Assembly (NCBI RefSeq): GCF_008086045.1
Contig: NZ_VSEY01000017.1
Span: 62,001 to 126,000 of the forward strand
Origin: Nonomuraea sp. PA05
GTDB lineage: Bacteria > Actinomycetota > Actinomycetes > Streptosporangiales > Streptosporangiaceae
DNA: 64,000 nucleotides
Reading direction: 5' to 3'
Shown here: piece by piece, positions 15,739 to 24,487 of the stretch
Layout of the letters: every line of letters starts with the position of its first letter
Position numbering within the stretch: position 1 is the stretch's first letter
Position numbers and translations under genes: made by a program
The notes under the pieces: generated by a model
The model's input: the letters and a program-made list of their open reading frames with translations, nothing else
Told to the model about the DNA's origin: nothing
Database searches by the model: none

Positions 15739-15872
15739 ATGCAACATTCGCCTCGGCTCGATATTGACGTAACCACAGGTGGGAGAACCTGTCTCGGTCC
15801 GCCTCGACGCTTGGTCCACTAATCCACCTGGACCTCTTGCGCCTCGGCGGCCCTATCCCAACAATGTTGCAT
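15739..15872. repeat. Inverted repeat near the left end of the nested element
   Basis: ATGCAACATT (15739-15748) is repeated as AATGTTGCAT (15863-15872), 114 bases apart, in the untranslated leader of the first recombinase gene. These could be arm-type recombinase sites or operators. Confidence 0.45.
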
Positions 15873-15892
15873 CTGATGTAACGGAGGTGGGT

Positions 15893-17020
15893 GTGGGCCG
15901 AGCGGTCGATCTGCCGGGTGCGGCGCACCTGGTGCTGGCGGACAACATCGTGCTTCTGGACCCGGCGCCGATGGTGTTCGACGCGATGCTGGAGGGGTGG
16001 GCGCGGCAGCAGCGAACTCGGTTCCTGAAATGGGACTCGACGATCAAGCCGCGATTGTCGCTGGTGCGCCGGTTCGCGGCGTTCACCAATCAGTACCCGT
16101 GGGAGTGGGAGCCCTCCGAGGTCGAGGCGTTCTTCGACCACATCCGTGCGAACAATCCGCGCTTCACGGTGTCGACGGGTCGGCAGTACCAGAACGGGCT
16201 GCGGATGTTCATGGACTTCATCTGCGATGCCCGCTACGGCTGGTTGTCGATCTGTGTGGAGCGGTTCGGGCGGGCGCCGGCGCAGATCCTGCACGAGTGG
16301 AACTCGATCACGCATGTGACCGAGTTCGAGGGCCAGCCGGGACGGCGCCCGCTCACCTACGAGGAGGTCCAGGCCCTGTTCGATGCCGCCGACGGCAGAG
16401 TGGAGGATAAACAGGATCGCGGCCGCAAGGGCGTGTTGACGGCGATGCGAGACTCGGCGCTGCTGAAGGCGTTCTACGCCTACGGCGTCCGCCGTCAGGA
16501 GATGGTCGGTCTCGATATCACCGACCTGCGCCGCAACCCTAAGATGCCGCAGTACGGGCGGTTGGGCGCGCTGTTCGTCCGCCACGGCAAGTCCTCCAAC
16601 GGCAGCCCGCCCAAGCGGCGGACGGTGTTCACCGTCCCGGAGATGGACTGGGTCGTCGACGTGCTCGAGCACTATCTCACCGAGGTCAGACCTCGGTTCG
16701 AGGTCGGTAAGCATCCGGCGTTGTGGGTGAGCGAGCGATGCGGCCGGCTGTCCAAGCGCTCCGCCAACGACGCCTTTGAGAACGCCCGAGAGGCTGCCGG
16801 ACTTCCACCCGAGCTCGACCTGCACAGCCTCCGGCATTCGATGATCACGCATCTGGTGGAGTTCGACTACCCGGAGCGGTTCGTTCAAGATCAAGCAGGT
16901 CACGCCGTCGCGGCTACCACCGGTATCTACACCTCCGTCTCGGACGAGTACCGCAACCGGCTGATCAGGAGAAAGCTGACCGAGCGCCATGCCGGGCTTT
17001 GGGAGGATGACCAGCCGTGA
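15893..17020 (+). CDS. Tyrosine recombinase/integrase of the nested element
   Basis: The product (375 aa from this start) is a phage-integrase-family protein with a complete catalytic set: Arg in FYAYGVRRQEMVGL, a Lys in VRHGKSSNG, His-x-x-Arg in LHSLRHSMITHL, His in QDQAGHAVAATTG and the Tyr nucleophile in GIYTSVSDEY. The N-terminal core-binding domain contains the helix-rich FLKWDSTIKPRLSLVRRFAA. The frame is open back to 15779, but GTG 15893 follows a GGAGG ribosome site by 5 bases and skips the low-similarity leader. Its stop overlaps the next gene by 4 bases. It is the likely enzyme for strand exchange at the CAGTGT core. Confidence 0.88.
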   Translation: MGRAVDLPGAAHLVLADNIVLLDPAPMVFDAMLEGWARQQRTRFLKWDSTIKPRLSLVRRFAAFTNQYPWEWEPSEVEAFFDHIRANNPRFTVSTGRQYQNGLRMFMDFICDARYGWLSICVERFGRAPAQILHEWNSITHVTEFEGQPGRRPLTYEEVQALFDAADGRVEDKQDRGRKGVLTAMRDSALLKAFYAYGVRRQEMVGLDITDLRRNPKMPQYGRLGALFVRHGKSSNGSPPKRRTVFTVPEMDWVVDVLEHYLTEVRPRFEVGKHPALWVSERCGRLSKRSANDAFENAREAAGLPPELDLHSLRHSMITHLVEFDYPERFVQDQAGHAVAATTGIYTSVSDEYRNRLIRRKLTERHAGLWEDDQP

Positions 17021-17340
17021 TCAAGAAGATGGGTATTCGATGGAATCTGCGCAGGCTGATGGCCGCCAAGGACATGTTCCAGACCACCGACCTGGTCCCG
17101 CTGCTGGCCGAGCGCGGCATCCAGCTCTCCCGCGAGCAGGTGTTCCGCCTGGTCACTCAGGCGCCGCAGCGGCTGTCGATGGACATCCTCGCCGCGCTCT
17201 GCGACATTCTGGGCTGCACCCCCAACGACCTGATCGAAGTCGAGGTCGTCAACGCCGAAGTCCGCAAGACCGCCGCTGAGACCAGCGGCCCGGCCCCGGC
17301 GGTTCGCCGCACCTCGATACGCCGGCCGGAGGGACTGTGA
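17017..17340 (+). CDS. Small XRE/Cro-type helix-turn-helix protein of the nested element
   Basis: The 107-aa product has a Cro/C1-type HTH: RLMAAKDMFQTTDLVPLLAE, then REQVFRLVTQ and the DILAALCDILGCTPNDLIEV ending typical of the HTH_26 family. The remaining ~35 residues are Pro/Arg-rich and probably disordered. GTG start, ATGA-type overlap with the upstream recombinase and GTGA overlap with the large recombinase downstream. A small DNA-binding protein between two recombinases is a recurrent layout; it may direct or regulate recombination. No operator was identified. Confidence 0.8.
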   Translation: MIKKMGIRWNLRRLMAAKDMFQTTDLVPLLAERGIQLSREQVFRLVTQAPQRLSMDILAALCDILGCTPNDLIEVEVVNAEVRKTAAETSGPAPAVRRTSIRRPEGL

Positions 17341-19685
17341 CGGCGCCGTCGGCGGCCGCCCGGCTCGCCAGCCAAGCCGCGCGCCTGGAAGCCGCGATGA
17401 ACACCGCCGTCACCCGGGTGACGACTGCGCTCCCGATGCTCGGCGCCGAGGAGGCCATGGCCGCGCTGGAAGCCGCAGTGCCGATCACGGTGAAAGGAGC
17501 GGCCCGGTTCCTGGAAGAGCTGGCCGCGCACATCGCCGGGCATCCCGACGCGCTCACCTCAGGCGATTCACGATGCCCGCCGGTGCTGCTGCGATTGACC
17601 CACCTCCTGCACGAGGCCGGGCATCCCGTCGTCCGTCCCGGATGCGCCCGCTGCGGCACGATCCGCGCAGACCTCCGGCAATTACGCGAGGAAGGGCGAA
17701 TCTGCGGGACCTGCGACGCCCGTTCGCGCAGGAACGGAACGTGCGGACGCTGCGGCGCCACCGAGGTGCAGATCGCCGCGAAGCGGCCCGAGGGCGGAAT
17801 CTGCCATCGCTGCTACCGCCGAGATCCCCAGGTCGTCGAGGAGTGCCGGAAGTGCGGCCGCGTCCGCAACCCGGCCGTGCGCCTGCCCGACGGCGGCGCT
17901 CTTTGCATCGGCTGCTGGAAACAGCCCCAGCACACCTGCGTGTCCTGCGGCAAAACCGCGGCCGCTGCGTTGCTCTCCGAGGAGGGGGCCTACTGCCATT
18001 CGTGCTACAACCAGCACCGACGGCCCCTCCGCCAATGCGGAAAATGCGGCACGATGGGGAAGATCCACCGCAACGCCCGCGATGACCAGCCTGACCTCTG
18101 CGAAAGGTGCTATCAAGCGCCAGAGCGAACCTGCTCACGCTGCGGACGGGTGCGACCTTGCCAACGGACCAGGTCAGAAGAACCAATCTGTCACACCTGC
18201 TACGCCCGCGACGAACGACCCCGCACGACGTGCGCTCGCTGCCAGCGGGACATGCCGGTCCAGGTCTACTGGCCGATCGGCCCAGTCTGCCAGGGCTGCT
18301 ACACCGTCGTTGTCCGATCGCCGGCAGAATGCGGACACTGCCACCAGCCCCACCCGCTGATCGGCCGCGACGAGAACGGTGCCGGGCTTTGCGGGCCGTG
18401 CGCCGGACGTGACATCGACTTCATCTGCCGTCAGTGCGGGCGGTCCGGATACCCCTACGGGCATGGCCGCTGCGCCTACTGCGTCCTCGCCGACAAGGTC
18501 ACCGAGCTGCTCACCGGCCCTGACGGCAACGTCGCACCCGAGCTGCAGCCCCTCGCCGAGGCTTTCGCCCGAGTCCACGAGCCGTTCAAGGCCATCCACT
18601 GGATCCGGCGAAGCCCCAGCGCCAAGCTTCTCACTCACCTGGTCGCCGAGAACCGACCGATCACTCACGACCTCTTGGACGAGCTACCACCCACCCGCAA
18701 CCTTCACTACATCCGGCAAGCCCTGGTACAGACCGGCGTCCTGCCCCAACGGAACGAGGATGTCGAACGCGTCCCTGCCTGGCTTGAGCATCAGCTGGCC
18801 GACAAGCCGATCCAGCATGCCAACCTCGTCCGCCCGTTCCTGCATTGGTCGCTACTTCGACGAGCCCGCCGCCGCGCCAAAAAGCGTCAGTTCCCTGCCT
18901 CGATCGGCCGCGAGCTGCGCCGCCGGGTTCTGATCGCTCTCGACCTCCTGGCCTGGCTCGATCGGCAGGGCACGACGTTGGCCGAGCTCCGCCAAGACGA
19001 CCTCGACCGCTGGCTCGACGAGGAACAAACCCAGCGCCGCAACCGCGTCAGCTACTTCCTCAACTGGACCGCCGATCGCGGCCTCAGCCACCGCCTCACG
19101 GTCCCGGTCATTCCACGCCAGGAACCCACCGAGTTCCTCGACGACGACCAGCGGTGGCAGCTCCTCCAACGCTGCCTCACCGACGACGGCCTGCCTATCG
19201 GCGTCCGCACCGCCGGGGCTCTTGTCCTGCTGTTCGGGTTCCAAGTCCAACGGATCCGCCATCTCACCGCAGACCAGATCATCGACAAGGACGGCCACAC
19301 CTACCTGACCGCCGGCCGTCACCCCGTGCTTCTGCCACCGCGGCTCGGCGCCCTCCTCCGCGAACTGGCCGCTCAGCCACCGCCCCGCCTCATGATCTCC
19401 CATGGGCCTGCCGCACCTCGCTGGCTCTTCCCCGGCCGGGTTCCCGGCCAGCCCCTCGACCTGCGCAGCCTCATCAGCCAGCTCAATCGCCACGGCATCA
19501 GCGCTCGGCCTGCCCGCAACGGAGCGCTCGCGGCCCTGGCCTCCGACCTTCCCGCCGCGATCCTCGCTGATCTCCTTGGCCTCCACGTCAACACCGCCGT
19601 CCGCTGGGTCACCTACGCCCGCAGTGACTGGACCGGCTATCTCGCCGACCGCGCGGCAGAACAGAGAGCGAGCCATACCCAGTGA
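17337..19685 (+). CDS. Zinc-ribbon-rich, tyrosine-recombinase-like protein of the nested element
   Basis: The 782-aa product has an N-terminal ~60-aa helical part, then a long array of about nine Cys-x2-Cys ribbons (CARCGTIR, CGRCGATE, CRKCGRVR, CVSCGKTA, CGKCGTMG, CSRCGRVR, CARCQRDM, CGHCHQPH, CRQCGRSG; ~residues 100-380). A C-terminal half is shaped like a phage integrase: core-binding helices, LLFGFQVQRIRHLTADQI (candidate Arg), then ARPARNGALAALASDLP and LLGLHVNTAVRWVTYARSDW (His and Tyr). The canonical His-x-x-Arg box reads Arg-x-x-Arg, so activity may be altered or depend on the partner recombinase. GTG start overlaps the HTH gene. The ribbons may bind DNA or proteins and could set target choice. 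Confidence 0.75.
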   Translation: MTAPSAAARLASQAARLEAAMNTAVTRVTTALPMLGAEEAMAALEAAVPITVKGAARFLEELAAHIAGHPDALTSGDSRCPPVLLRLTHLLHEAGHPVVRPGCARCGTIRADLRQLREEGRICGTCDARSRRNGTCGRCGATEVQIAAKRPEGGICHRCYRRDPQVVEECRKCGRVRNPAVRLPDGGALCIGCWKQPQHTCVSCGKTAAAALLSEEGAYCHSCYNQHRRPLRQCGKCGTMGKIHRNARDDQPDLCERCYQAPERTCSRCGRVRPCQRTRSEEPICHTCYARDERPRTTCARCQRDMPVQVYWPIGPVCQGCYTVVVRSPAECGHCHQPHPLIGRDENGAGLCGPCAGRDIDFICRQCGRSGYPYGHGRCAYCVLADKVTELLTGPDGNVAPELQPLAEAFARVHEPFKAIHWIRRSPSAKLLTHLVAENRPITHDLLDELPPTRNLHYIRQALVQTGVLPQRNEDVERVPAWLEHQLADKPIQHANLVRPFLHWSLLRRARRRAKKRQFPASIGRELRRRVLIALDLLAWLDRQGTTLAELRQDDLDRWLDEEQTQRRNRVSYFLNWTADRGLSHRLTVPVIPRQEPTEFLDDDQRWQLLQRCLTDDGLPIGVRTAGALVLLFGFQVQRIRHLTADQIIDKDGHTYLTAGRHPVLLPPRLGALLRELAAQPPPRLMISHGPAAPRWLFPGRVPGQPLDLRSLISQLNRHGISARPARNGALAALASDLPAAILADLLGLHVNTAVRWVTYARSDWTGYLADRAAEQRASHTQ

Positions 19686-20323
19686 TGCAGCAACAAGTGA
19701 GAGGGGACAGCGCCGTGGAACCGGGTTACGTACTTGCCGGTTACCGGGTGGCTACACACACTGATCGGCAAGATTGGCAGGAGGCCGGCCTTCCTGGTCC
19801 TCATCTGTTGTCGCTGAGCGACTGCGTGGTGGACCTGGTCCCCGTGGACGCCGGCGGCTGGGACGACTGGTTCGCCAGTCCACAGGAGGCTGAGATCGCC
19901 CGAGATCAGGCCGGCAGGTCGGGCTTGCACGTGCTCGGGGTCGGATTCGCTGCCGCTGACGTTCCTGGGCTACTGGCCGATATGGCCGACGGCGGCTGGG
20001 ACGCATCGGCTGGCAGCCTCCCGGAACGGCTGACCCGGCATGAGAAGTTCCCCGGCTCCGGCGAGCGGCAGCTGGGTTTCGAGCTGGTCGGTTTCGACAG
20101 CGGAAGCTGGCACACCTGGACCTGCATCGGAGGCCTCGTCACCGACGTTCACCAAGCCACCGGTGTTCAGCCGGATCCCCATGGACTGATCCAAAATGAG
20201 CAAGACGCGCGCCGGGCCGCTCAATGGCTCACCGACTCAGGCCTCGGCGATCCCAAGGTGTTCCTCTGGGCGGCTGCGCTGCTCACGGAGCCTCGCGAGC
20301 GACCCTCCGGACTGGAGGGATAG
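19685..20323 (+). CDS. Unrecognised passenger protein of the nested element
   Basis: No family is recognised for this 212-aa product. It is soluble, acidic and Trp-rich (GGWDDWFASPQEAEIARDQA, GGWDASAGSLPERL, GSWHTWTCIGGLVTDVH), with no signal peptide or membrane segment. ATG 19685 overlaps the stop of the recombinase gene (TGATG); GTG 19715 is an alternative with a better ribosome site (GAGGGGAC). It ends 27 bases before the right CAGTGT core, so it is the only evident cargo. The small size and Trp-rich, charged character would suit an immunity- or anti-defence-type protein, but there is no direct evidence. Confidence 0.6.
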   Translation: MQQQVRGDSAVEPGYVLAGYRVATHTDRQDWQEAGLPGPHLLSLSDCVVDLVPVDAGGWDDWFASPQEAEIARDQAGRSGLHVLGVGFAAADVPGLLADMADGGWDASAGSLPERLTRHEKFPGSGERQLGFELVGFDSGSWHTWTCIGGLVTDVHQATGVQPDPHGLIQNEQDARRAAQWLTDSGLGDPKVFLWAAALLTEPRERPSGLEG

Positions 20324-20350
20324 CGCATGGTCGGAATAACTCCCTTCCAT

Positions 20351-20356
20351 CAGTGT
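20351..20356. repeat. Right core (attR-like) of the nested element, CAGTGT
   Basis: Identical to 15712-15717. On the minus strand it forms the CAC (His) codon and the following TGA that now ends the transposase 5' part. Confidence 0.8.
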
Positions 20357-22723
20357 GGCCGGGTCATCGCCGGCGTCAGCCGCGGGTACAGGTCGCTCTC
20401 GCCGCTCTCGACCCGATACAGCTTGACCTTGTTGATCTGCTTGATGCGTGGCAGCAGGTCAAAGCCCAGGAGCCTGCTCACGCCGAACCCGATTTCGGTC
20501 TGGCCATGGGAATCGACGTAGTTGCCCTCGACCTTCATGGTGGTGCCGTGCCGGACCGCCCCCTCGATCATCGCGTGCACCTCCGAGGCCGAGGCGCGCA
20601 GCGTCTGGGAGTGCACGACCATGGACCCGCGCTCGATGTGCCAGTAGATGAGGATGCCGCGGCCTCCGTACCGCGAGTGCCACTCGGTGAAAATATTCTG
20701 ATCGTAGGCGCGCACGTGGGTGGAGTCGGAGGCGACGGTGGTCGTCCCCTCGCCCCACAGCTCGACGTCCCGGGCGGTGAAGGTCGCGTTCGCGATGGCG
20801 ATCGCGATGTCGGTGGCGATCTGCGGGGTCAGGTAGCGGCGCCGCACGTAGCGGATGTCGTCCTCGCTGTGGGCATGCCCGCCGGAGGCCACGGCCCGGA
20901 TCCCGGTGTTGGTGCCGTACCCGAAGATCGCGAGCATCAGGCGTTCGGCCAGGACCTCGGGCTTGAGGCTGGAGGTGCCCGCCACCGAGGTGACGGCGTT
21001 CAGGCAGCCGGTGCGCAGCACCGCCTCCTTGAGCATGTCGATCAGCGGCACCGAGCCCCAGCGGCGGCCCACTTCTTTCTTGATCTTGCGCAGGTTCTGC
21101 GGCTCGTCCGCCGGGCCGATCTTCGTGAGTTTGATCGCGCCGGACTTGCGCTCGGAGATCGTCAGCCAGTCCAGCTTGGGCAGCGCGGTGTTGAGCGCCT
21201 CCAGTTCCGCGCGCATCTCGGCCTTCAACTCGGCGATGAAGTCCTTCGGGTCCAGCGGTTTGCGCAGCTCGGCGTAGTTCTCCACGCGCCGGGTGGCGAA
21301 GTCCTTGGGCAGGTCCTCTTCCGGGTCGCGGAAGGAGTGCGCGCCGACGACCCAGATCTCCTTGCACCGCAGGGCTTCGCGCAGCGCCTGGAAGGTGACG
21401 ATCTCGTACACCATCCGCACCACCCGCCGGCGTCCGCGCTTGTCGTTCTTGAACACCAGGTTCTCCCAGTCGCCGGCGGTGCCGCGGTGTTCGGGCACCA
21501 CCTCGCCGCGCGGGTAGTAGGTGGTGTTGCCCGCCTTGGCGTAGCGGCGGATCAACTCCAGCGCCTCGATCACCGGCTGGTAGGCGGTGTTGTTGCTCTT
21601 GAACTCCAAGGTGTCCAGCAGCGCGATCAGACCGCGCCGGTAGTGGTTGGTGTAGGAGGCGCGCAACGTGGTCTGCACCGTGGTCCGGTAGGCCGGCCCC
21701 TTGGTCTTGAACTCGTGCACCAGGTCCTTGAGCGTCTGCTCGCCTCCGCTGACGGCCGGGAAGATGACCGCCCGCACCGGATCGTCGGGGTGGCCGAGGG
21801 CGGCGTCGGCGACCTTGAACAGGATGTTCTCTTTGCCGGTCACCCGCTTGAACGCGTTGATCAGCTCCTTGGTCACCTTGCTGTCGGCCCGCGCCTTGAT
21901 CCGATGCACGGTGACGATCAGCAGCTCCACCAGCGTGTCGGTGATCTCCCGCTCCCGCTCGCAGACCAGCGCCGCCAGCAGCAGCACCGCCAGCTCACGC
22001 GGATGCGTGCGCATGTGCGAGGGCGCCTCCACCGCCGCCCGGGCCCGCCAGGCCGCCAGCACCTTGGGCGCCACGTCGGCGAACAACCCCGGCGGCAGCT
22101 CGATCGCGCGCACCGCCGCCAGCTTGCGGATCTCCGTCATCATCGACTCCAGGCTCACGTTGCCCGGCGCCGACTTGATGAACGCCAGCACGTCGAGGTC
22201 CTCATCGTCTTCGACTTCTTCGGCAGGCGTCTGGCCGGTGGGCTCCTGGCGGTCGCCGGCCGCCTCGGCTGCCGTGCGGCTCGCATCGTCGATGCCGACC
22301 AGCGCGTAGATGCGCTGCGTGGTCTCGGGGCTCAGCCGGGAGGCGATCCGCATCGACCAGGTGACCTCCGCGTTGTGCAGGGCTGAGGCTACGATCCGGG
22401 AGATACGCCCCGAGGTCGGCGGTTCGATCCGCTCCTCGCGCAGATGCTTGAGCAGTTCCTCCCGCACCCGCTCCGGCCGTCGCTCGGCGTGTGCGACCTC
22501 CTCGGCCAGCCACACCGCCAGCTTCGTCGCGTCCGCCGTCGTGCAGGTGCGAAAGCCCAGGTGCGTGCGGATCTGATTGCGGTGGTACTCGATCGTGGAG
22601 CCGGACCATTCGTAGAAGCCGAGCTCGGAGGCGGGAACCTGGACCGGCGATCAGGTCGCGTTCTTCGTCCAGGATCGTCCAGTGCTCGACCAGTTCATCG
22701 ATGTGCAGTGGGGGGTGTGTCAT
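20357..22723 (-). pseudogene. tnpA: 5' part of the Tn3-family transposase, internally deleted and interrupted
   Basis: Translation starts at ATG 22723 with THPPLHIDELVEHWTILDEE and RDLIAG. Then about 45 family-typical residues are missing and the frame changes (junction 22641-22648). The second frame runs from VQVPASELGFYEWSGS through a DUF4158 segment and the central region. It includes catalytic Asp residues in TVASDSTHVRAYDQN and GNYVDSHGQTEIGFG, ending SDLYPRLTPAMTRPH at the insertion core. The C-terminal third is at 15167-15711. The remaining ORF (ATG 22515) would lack the N-terminal DNA-binding region and the catalytic Glu, so no active enzyme can be made. The ATG lies about 30 bases inside the right inverted repeat, the standard position. 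Confidence 0.9.
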
Positions 22724-22754
22724 GTTCGCCCAGCATTGACCAGGCATGTCACAA

Positions 22755-22803
22755 CAAGATCAACGCCGTTTGGGGCTCATGACACGTTTCTTACCGGCGC
22801 CCC
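22755..22803 (-). repeat. Right terminal inverted repeat of the Tn3-family transposon
   Basis: Its reverse complement begins GGGGCGCCGGTAAGAAACG and matches the left repeat (1872-1920) at 48 of 49 bases. It is followed directly by the TACTA duplication. Confidence 0.92.
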
Positions 22804-22808
22804 TACTA
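22804..22808. repeat. Target-site duplication, right copy (TACTA)
   Basis: Identical to 1867-1871, directly outside the right inverted repeat. Confidence 0.9.
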
Positions 22809-22905
22809 GCCAGGCGTACCGGCTTCTGCCCGTTCTGCGGCGGGCAAGTGTCGCGGGGTCGCACTGCTCACACCACCACCATTCTCATCATGGGAGGATC
22901 GATCA

Positions 22906-23805
22906 ATGATCGCGTTGCTGTCCGCGCCCACCAACCTCGGCCTGCGTCCGCCGCTGCCGACGGCCGTCCCCGGCTGCGCCAAGGCGCCGGAGGCGCTGCG
23001 CGAGGCGGGGCTCTTCGCACGCTTCGCCGACCTCGGCGCGCGAGATGCGGGAGTCGTGCTGCCGGGCCGGTATGCCGATGACTCCTCGCCTGGTCGGCTC
23101 CGAAATCAGGACCTGATCATCGAGCATGCGAGACGGCTGGCCGGACGCATCACCGAGATACGGGCAGCCGGCGACTTTCCCCTGGTCGTCGGCGGAGATT
23201 GCAGCCTGCTGATCGGAGCCGGCCTGGCGCTGCGAGCGGCGGGCAGGTTCGGCTTGGCGCATCTTGACGGTCATACCGACTTCCGCCATCCGGGCAACTC
23301 CTCCGCGTGCGCCTCCCTGGCAGGTGAAGATCTCGCCGCCGCCATAGGCCGGCACTGGCCCGCGATCGCCGACATCGACGGCCTCGGCCCGTACTTCCGT
23401 CCCACGGACGTGGCGCACGTCGGATGCCGCGACGATGACGACGAACTGGTCGAAGTGAGTCAAGCGGTGCGCTCGACGATCCGTGCCTCCGAAGTCATCC
23501 GCGACGGCGCAGCCGACGTCGGCAAGCGCGTCCGCGAGCAACTCGATCGAACCGAGCTCGATGGCTACTGGCTCCACCTGGACGTGGACATCCTCGACCC
23601 CGCGGTCATGCCCGCAGTCGACAGCCCCGACCCGGGCGGAATCGACGCCGAGCACCTTGTCGGCCTGCTCGCCGAACTTGCCCCACGCGCCGTCGGGGCG
23701 CAGGTCACGGTGTTCGACCCCGACCTCGACCCGGATGGGCACCATGCACGGCAGTTGGTGGACATCCTCGCCACGGGGTTGAGCGAGCTTGGCCGAGCGC
23801 GCTGA
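22906..23805 (+). CDS. Arginase/agmatinase-family ureohydrolase
   Basis: This 299-aa cytosolic binuclear-manganese hydrolase splits guanidino or related C-N bonds. Metal motifs are visible: VVGGDCSLL (~95-103), HLDGHTDF (Asp-x-His-x-Asp, ~121-128) and LHLDVDILDPAVMP (Asp-x-Asp-x-x-Asp-Pro, ~222-235). In the first motif the usual His ligand (GGDHS) is Cys, a variant found in some arginase-family subgroups, so the exact substrate (arginine, agmatine, other) is uncertain. A clear ribosome site (GGGAGGA) lies 7 bases before the ATG. It is the first gene to the right of the Tn3 transposon, about 100 bases from its end. Confidence 0.85.
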   Translation: MIALLSAPTNLGLRPPLPTAVPGCAKAPEALREAGLFARFADLGARDAGVVLPGRYADDSSPGRLRNQDLIIEHARRLAGRITEIRAAGDFPLVVGGDCSLLIGAGLALRAAGRFGLAHLDGHTDFRHPGNSSACASLAGEDLAAAIGRHWPAIADIDGLGPYFRPTDVAHVGCRDDDDELVEVSQAVRSTIRASEVIRDGAADVGKRVREQLDRTELDGYWLHLDVDILDPAVMPAVDSPDPGGIDAEHLVGLLAELAPRAVGAQVTVFDPDLDPDGHHARQLVDILATGLSELGRAR

Positions 23806-24487
23806 CGATCAGCTCAGTGAGACAATCCGAGGTGACGGCACAGCGGTCGCCAGGCGGTCTCCGGCCGCGCGCACCTCGTGATCGTCTTCCCCATGCTTCT
23901 CGACCCGCTCACCGAAACTGCTTCGGCAACGCGATCGGCGAGAGCTTCTTCGCCTCGCCGGAGTGCGAGCTGATCGGCCGGCGGACCGCGGTCGCCGTCG
24001 GCCGCGACGTGGACAGCCTCGAACAGAACGTTGCGGTGACGATCGAGCCAGTCGCAGGCGCTCGGCGACCACGCCGTCAGGACACTGCGCAGGTAATGGT
24101 GCACAAGCCGGCCGACCGCCGCGCAGCCCCGCGACGACCGACGCCGGCGACAGTCGCGGACGGGCGCTGAGCCGGGCGCCCCGGATCGTCAGTGCCAGTG
24201 GCCCGGACAGCTCGACGATCGCGTCGAGGGACTCGGCGTCGCCGCCGGTGACACGTTCGGGCAGACGGGCCTGCGAGGCGTACCGAGTGGCTCTGGCCGC
24301 AGCGGATGATCTGTCCGGTGGTGAGGGTTCGGCCAACGGGGCGTCGCCGGCGGTGCGCAGGCGGTCGTTCGCGGAATGGCACCTCGACGATCGTGTGACC
24401 TGGATGACGACGGCGTCCTACACGCGGAGACACCGTCGCGCATGCTCTGGCCTGGCCGCTGGTCGTGGCGTCCCGAGGTGCCGGCCT
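23806..24487. other. Decayed region with possible IS3-type and other gene traces
   Basis: No intact gene. In the plus frame at about 23916-24030 the peptide NCFGNAIGESFFASPECELI followed by GRRTAVAVGRDVDSLEQ recalls the C-terminal end of IS3-family transposases (DNAxAESFFxxLKxEL). On the minus strand, segments such as LPERVTGGDAESLDAIVELS (24100-24270) and HHYLRSVLTAWSPSACDWLD (near 24020-24100) look like coding sequence broken by a frameshift; their family is not recognised. This is probably an insertion scar. Confidence 0.4.

Larger units (their letters stand above)
15712..20356 (+). mobile_element. 4.6-kb tyrosine-recombinase element inserted in the Tn3 transposase gene
   Basis: It is bounded by the 6-bp sequence CAGTGT at both ends (15712-15717, 20351-20356). 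Removing the unit and one CAGTGT joins the two parts of the Tn3 transposase in frame (ATG ACC CGG CCA CAC TGG GAC), so the ends are defined at base level. It holds four plus-strand genes with overlapping ends: a tyrosine recombinase, a small HTH protein, a zinc-ribbon recombinase-like protein and an unrecognised passenger. No terminal inverted repeats are seen. The plan (two recombinases plus one small protein, site-specific-like core) resembles Tn554-type elements. Confidence 0.85.
1872..22803. mobile_element. 20.9-kb Tn3-family transposon with NRPS/Dlt-like and chromate-resistance cargo
   Basis: The ends are 49-bp inverted repeats (1872-1920 and 22755-22803) starting with the Tn3-type GGGG and differing at one base. 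Perfect TACTA duplications flank them. A Tn3-family transposase (DUF4158 plus DDE region) starts just inside the right end and reads leftwards; a tyrosine recombinase of TnpI type sits just inside the left end. The cargo (3228-15106) is an amidohydrolase plus a 10-gene operon. The transposase is disrupted by an internal deletion, a 2-base frameshift and a second mobile element (15712-20356), so the unit cannot move on its own now. Intact ends and duplication suggest it arrived before most of this decay, or was mobilised in trans. Confidence 0.92.

Noticed and set aside
20224..22386. Plus-strand ORF (720 aa) opposite the Tn3 transposase
   Set aside because: Antisense of conserved transposase sequence; no motifs of its own.
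23916..24030. A complete IS3 transposase
   Set aside because: Only one short motif-like stretch remains, with no ends and no DDE core, so it is mentioned only as a possible trace.
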